A stretch of DNA of 33,583 nucleotides from Candidatus Omnitrophota bacterium (GTDB lineage Bacteria > Omnitrophota > Gorgyraeia > Zapsychrales > Zapsychraceae): the NCBI GenBank assembly GCA_028280285.1, contig JANQMA010000039.1:1-33583 (forward strand). The letters are read 5' to 3'. The notes below the pieces were generated by a model that worked only from the letters and a program-made list of their open reading frames with translations, searched no databases and was not told where the DNA came from. A program made the position numbers and the translations under genes. Below, piece after piece: positions 30,917-33,583 of the stretch (positions are counted from its first letter, which is position 1; each line of letters opens with the position of its first letter).

Positions 30917-33490
30917 ATGGAAACCCCCATGTTGAAGCAGTATGCCGCCATTAAGTCCGAGCATAAAGACTGCATTTTATTCTTCCGTTTAGGTGATTTT
31001 TACGAAATGTTTAACGAGGATGCCAAGATCGCCTCTTCGGTGCTTGATCTTGTTTTGACCGCACGCGGCAAAGGTACGGCCAACAAAACACCGATGTGCG
31101 GATTTCCCCATCATGCGGCCGAAAGTTATATTGCCAAGCTCGTTAAAGCAGGTTACAAAGTCGCTATCTGCGAACAGGTTGAGGACCCTGCATCTGCCAA
31201 AGGCATTGTCCGCCGTGATGTGACCCGCGTCATCACCTCCGGAACATATCTGGATGATAATAGTTATGAATCGCGCCTGCTTCTCTCATTAAGTCCAAAC
31301 GAGAAAAATATCGGCATTGCTTTCACTGATCCTGTCACCGGCATCATTCAAACCAATCAAATCAAATATGATAAAAACAGAATCACTGAGCTCATCACCA
31401 AGCTTCCTGTCTGCGAATGCATTTACCCGGAAAGCGTTGAGGAAGACATCCGCACAATATTTGAATCACCTCTGCTAAGACCGAAAAAGATTTCCCTAAG
31501 TCCGGTCGAAGACTGGACCTTTAATCCCGAGATGGCGAAGAAAAGCCTGCTTGAACATTACGGTGTCAAAAATCTGCACGGCTTCGGCATTGAAGACTCA
31601 GCGTATGCGGCCTCTTCAACCGGCGCACTGCTTGAATACCTTAAGCGGATGAATAAACAGCCGCTTAAACACATGGACAAAATCAGCCTTTACACCGATA
31701 ACGATTTTGTTTTTATTGCACCTGCGGCTTACAAAGGCCTTGAGCTCGATACGGTTGTCACAACCCTTAATCAAACACACACCGCCCTTGGCAAAAGGAA
31801 ATTTGCCAATTGGTTCTATCATCCGCTTAAAAATAAAGAGCAGATCACAGAACGTCAGGATGCTATTGCCATTTTGAATAATGAAGAGAACACACGTACA
31901 GAACTTAAAAAAATATTTAAACAAATCCCCGATATCGAGAAAAATATTTCCCGTCTCGGCTGCGGCTATAAAAACCCGAAAGATCTCTTGGCCATTCGCA
32001 ATACGCTTTGTTTAATGCCCGAATTATCCGCGCTGACAAAACCTCTGGCCGATAAAAATAAACTCTTTGTGTGTGAGGATATTGCTGAGTTGCGCACGCT
32101 ACTGGAGAAGTCAATCAACGAAAATATGCCGCTCGCTCATGCCGAGGGTAAAATTATTCGTGAAGGCTATAATGGGGAAATTGATGAGCTGCGCTCTATT
32201 CAGGCCAACGGACGTGACTGGCTTAAAAAGTTTCAGGAAGAAGAAATTAAACGCACTTCCATTCCTTCGCTTAAAGTCGGTTTTAACAAAGTCTTTGGCT
32301 ACTATATTGAGGTCACCAAAACACACGCGACCAAAGTCCCGAACGATTATATACGCAAGCAAACTCTTGTTAATGCCGAGCGTTACATAACCCCCACTTT
32401 AAAAGAGTATGAAGAAAAAATATTATCCGCCGAAGAGAAAATTTTTAAATTAGAAAACGAACTGTTGATTAACATTCAAAAAGAAGTCCTGAACAATTCT
32501 CTATCGCTCCATGATTTGTGTGAATCCATTGCGACCATTGATTGCATTAATGCGTTAAGCGAATTGGCTGTTGATCACAACTACACACGTCCCGACATAA
32601 GTGACAACACCCTCATAGACATCAAAGACGGGCGGCATCCGGTGGTCGAACGCATGGTCGACGATAACTTTATTGCCAATGATACGCTGCTTGATTGTGA
32701 AGAGAATCATTTTATTATTTTAACCGGGCCAAACATGGCCGGTAAATCTACCTATATTCGCCAGACGGCTATTCTTGTGATCATGGCCCAGATGGGCAGC
32801 TTTATCCCGGCGGCATCCGCCCATATCGGTCTTGTCGATAAAGTCTTTACCCGTATCGGCGCGCACGATGATATCGCCCGCGGCCAGTCGACCTTTATGG
32901 TCGAGATGAATGAAACCGCCGACATTCTTAATAATTTGAGCGAACGCAGTTTGGTTATCCTTGATGAAATTGGACGTGGCACATCGACCTATGACGGGCT
33001 TGCCCTGGCCTGGGCGTTAGCCGAGCACCTACAAGCTTCAAAAGCGCGGACACTGTTTGCCACTCATTTTCACGAGCTAACCTCTTTGGCCGAAACACAT
33101 GAGGGCGTTAAAAACTACAATGTCGCGGTGAAAGAATGGAAAGATGAAATCATTTTCCTCCATAAAATCATTGAAGGATCAACGGACGACTCATATGGGA
33201 TTTATGTCGCCAAGCTGGCCGGAATTCCAAAGGATGTAATTGCACGTTCAAGGCATATATTGTCCGGACTGGAGAATAATCAAAACACCAAACAGTTGCT
33301 AGATGCTAGTTGCTCGTCGCTAGTTAACAACCAGCAACAAGCAACAAGCAACAAGCAACTGGATCTATTTACACAAAAAACCGACCCTGCCGCCGAAGAA
33401 ATTAGAGAAGAATTAGAAGGATTAGATGTAAATAATTTAACACCGGTTGAGGCGTTGAATAAATTGGTAAAATTGAAAGAAAAACTGTAG
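30917..33490 (+). CDS. mutS: DNA mismatch repair ATPase MutS
   Basis: An 857-residue MutS of normal length. The mismatch-reading F-Y-E motif is F28-Y29-E30 (FRLGDFYEMF). Connector, lever and clamp follow (ERYITPTLKEYEEKILSAEE is in the clamp). The ATPase has Walker A GPNMAGKSTYIRQ (near 604), Walker B LVILDEIGRGTSTYDG (near 680) and FATHFHELTSLAE. The C-terminal helix EALNKLVKLKEKL is kept. The linker near 793-815 (QLLDASCSSLVNNQQQATSN) is encoded by a stuttering inverted repeat and should be a flexible insertion. The family N-terminus TPMLKQY fixes the start at ATG 30917. Confidence 0.97.
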   Translation: METPMLKQYAAIKSEHKDCILFFRLGDFYEMFNEDAKIASSVLDLVLTARGKGTANKTPMCGFPHHAAESYIAKLVKAGYKVAICEQVEDPASAKGIVRRDVTRVITSGTYLDDNSYESRLLLSLSPNEKNIGIAFTDPVTGIIQTNQIKYDKNRITELITKLPVCECIYPESVEEDIRTIFESPLLRPKKISLSPVEDWTFNPEMAKKSLLEHYGVKNLHGFGIEDSAYAASSTGALLEYLKRMNKQPLKHMDKISLYTDNDFVFIAPAAYKGLELDTVVTTLNQTHTALGKRKFANWFYHPLKNKEQITERQDAIAILNNEENTRTELKKIFKQIPDIEKNISRLGCGYKNPKDLLAIRNTLCLMPELSALTKPLADKNKLFVCEDIAELRTLLEKSINENMPLAHAEGKIIREGYNGEIDELRSIQANGRDWLKKFQEEEIKRTSIPSLKVGFNKVFGYYIEVTKTHATKVPNDYIRKQTLVNAERYITPTLKEYEEKILSAEEKIFKLENELLINIQKEVLNNSLSLHDLCESIATIDCINALSELAVDHNYTRPDISDNTLIDIKDGRHPVVERMVDDNFIANDTLLDCEENHFIILTGPNMAGKSTYIRQTAILVIMAQMGSFIPAASAHIGLVDKVFTRIGAHDDIARGQSTFMVEMNETADILNNLSERSLVILDEIGRGTSTYDGLALAWALAEHLQASKARTLFATHFHELTSLAETHEGVKNYNVAVKEWKDEIIFLHKIIEGSTDDSYGIYVAKLAGIPKDVIARSRHILSGLENNQNTKQLLDASCSSLVNNQQQATSNKQLDLFTQKTDPAAEEIREELEGLDVNNLTPVEALNKLVKLKEKL
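33294..33360. repeat. Stuttering inverted repeat, word GTTGCT, inside mutS
   Basis: The left arm (33294-33326) starts AGTTGCTAGATGCTAGTTGC; the right arm (about 33325-33360) is built of AGCAACA units complementary to it (CAGCAACAAGCAACAAGCAA...). The reading frame stays open across it. It has the same architecture as the three intergenic elements, but within a conserved gene. Confidence 0.8.
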
Positions 33491-33498
33491 GGTGTATA

Positions 33499-33527
33499 TT
33501 GTCACAATTCGGGTAACCGTTTACAAT
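33499..33527 (+). promoter_or_regulatory. Promoter of the gene at the right edge
   Basis: -35 TTGTCA (33499-33504), 17-bp spacer, -10 TACAAT (33522-33527). Start near 33534. GGTAACC (33512-33518) in the spacer and GGTTACC (33546-33552) before the start codon are complementary and could mark a regulator site. Confidence 0.65.
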
Positions 33528-33553
33528 AGTGAATAAGTAAAGGATGGTTACCA

Positions 33554-33583
33554 ATGAGCAATACATTAACCCGTAATTTCACT
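33554..33583 (+). CDS. Start of an unidentified gene (partial, 10 codons)
   Basis: ATG 33554 opens MSNTLTRNFT and continues past the right edge. AAAGGA, about ten bases upstream, and a good promoter support it as a real gene start. Ten residues are too few to name it. Confidence 0.5.
   Translation, partial: MSNTLTRNFT

Noticed and set aside
30744-30935. Open frame of 63 codons between the pilin and mutS genes
   Set aside because: It is made of repeat sequence, contains the 22-bp palindrome and overlaps the mutS start.
33294-33360. CRISPR-like repeats
   Set aside because: The units are short, imperfect and inverted rather than direct repeats with unique spacers, and there are no cas genes.
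33499-33526. Second BirA box before the gene at the right edge
   Set aside because: TTGTCACAA and CGTTTACAA resemble the half-sites but are only 10 nt apart, and the first half departs from consensus; better explained as promoter boxes.
33512-33552. RNA hairpin GGTAACC/GGTTACC hiding the ribosome-binding site
   Set aside because: The first arm lies upstream of the predicted transcription start and would not be in the RNA.

Overview
The window looks like a chromosomal segment of an uncultivated, AT-leaning bacterium, most likely a member of Candidatus Omnitrophota or a close PVC-type relative. I base this mainly on recalled resemblance of the large secreted protein at the left edge to a family typical of Omnitrophota, on a TIGR04073-type small protein, and on several pilin-like genes. 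No database search was possible. There is no insertion sequence, prophage or CRISPR array; the unusual content is regulatory DNA and short inverted repeats.

Layout. (1) 1-2499 (-): N-terminal 833 codons of a very large exported protein, running off the left edge, with its own promoter. (2) 2618-9683 (-): a compact biotin operon in the order nifS-like, birA, bioF, bioH, bioC, bioD-bioA fusion. A near-consensus BirA operator covers the -35 box in front of the first gene, so the operon is probably repressed by its own second product. bioB is not in the window. (3) 9785-10201 (+): tRNA promoter, tRNA-Ala(GGC), a broken tRNA-Leu and an intact tRNA-Leu(CAA). (4) 10307-11591: a small secreted protein with an STI1-like tail, and a convergent exported dienelactone hydrolase-type protein. 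(5) 11701-14668 (-): five-gene operon of chalcone isomerase-like, SRPBCC, YceI, TIGR04073 and short-chain dehydrogenase proteins, preceded by a PAS-LuxR regulator whose PAS domain looks like a LOV domain without its cysteine. (6) 15765-19965 (-): MCP, a periplasmic PilJ-like protein and CheV. (7) 20142-23524 (-): rlmN, accA, an L,D-transpeptidase and a divergent PAP2 protein. (8) 23703-26495 (+): two tandem ORF6N-domain genes, each with a palindrome upstream and another inside the coding sequence, then a comM/yifB-type ATPase. (9) 26492-30679: membrane glycosyltransferase, three pilin-like proteins and a TPR/coiled-coil exported protein. (10) 30917-33490 (+): mutS, then the start of an unidentified gene.

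How it fits together. BioC and BioH make and release the pimeloyl chain, BioF and the BioD-BioA fusion build dethiobiotin, the cysteine desulfurase can supply sulfur for a BioB encoded elsewhere, and BirA attaches biotin and closes the feedback loop. AccA, encoded 12 kb away, belongs to the main biotin-dependent enzyme. The chemotaxis genes and the PAS-LuxR regulator sit directly upstream of the lipid/isoprenoid-type operon and may form one sense-and-respond block.

Three non-coding patterns deserve attention: four long 'stuttering' inverted repeats built from different short words, one of them inside mutS; the paired palindromes of the ORF6N genes; and nifS and mutS promoters whose -10 boxes end exactly 8 nt before the start codon, which predicts leaderless mRNAs.
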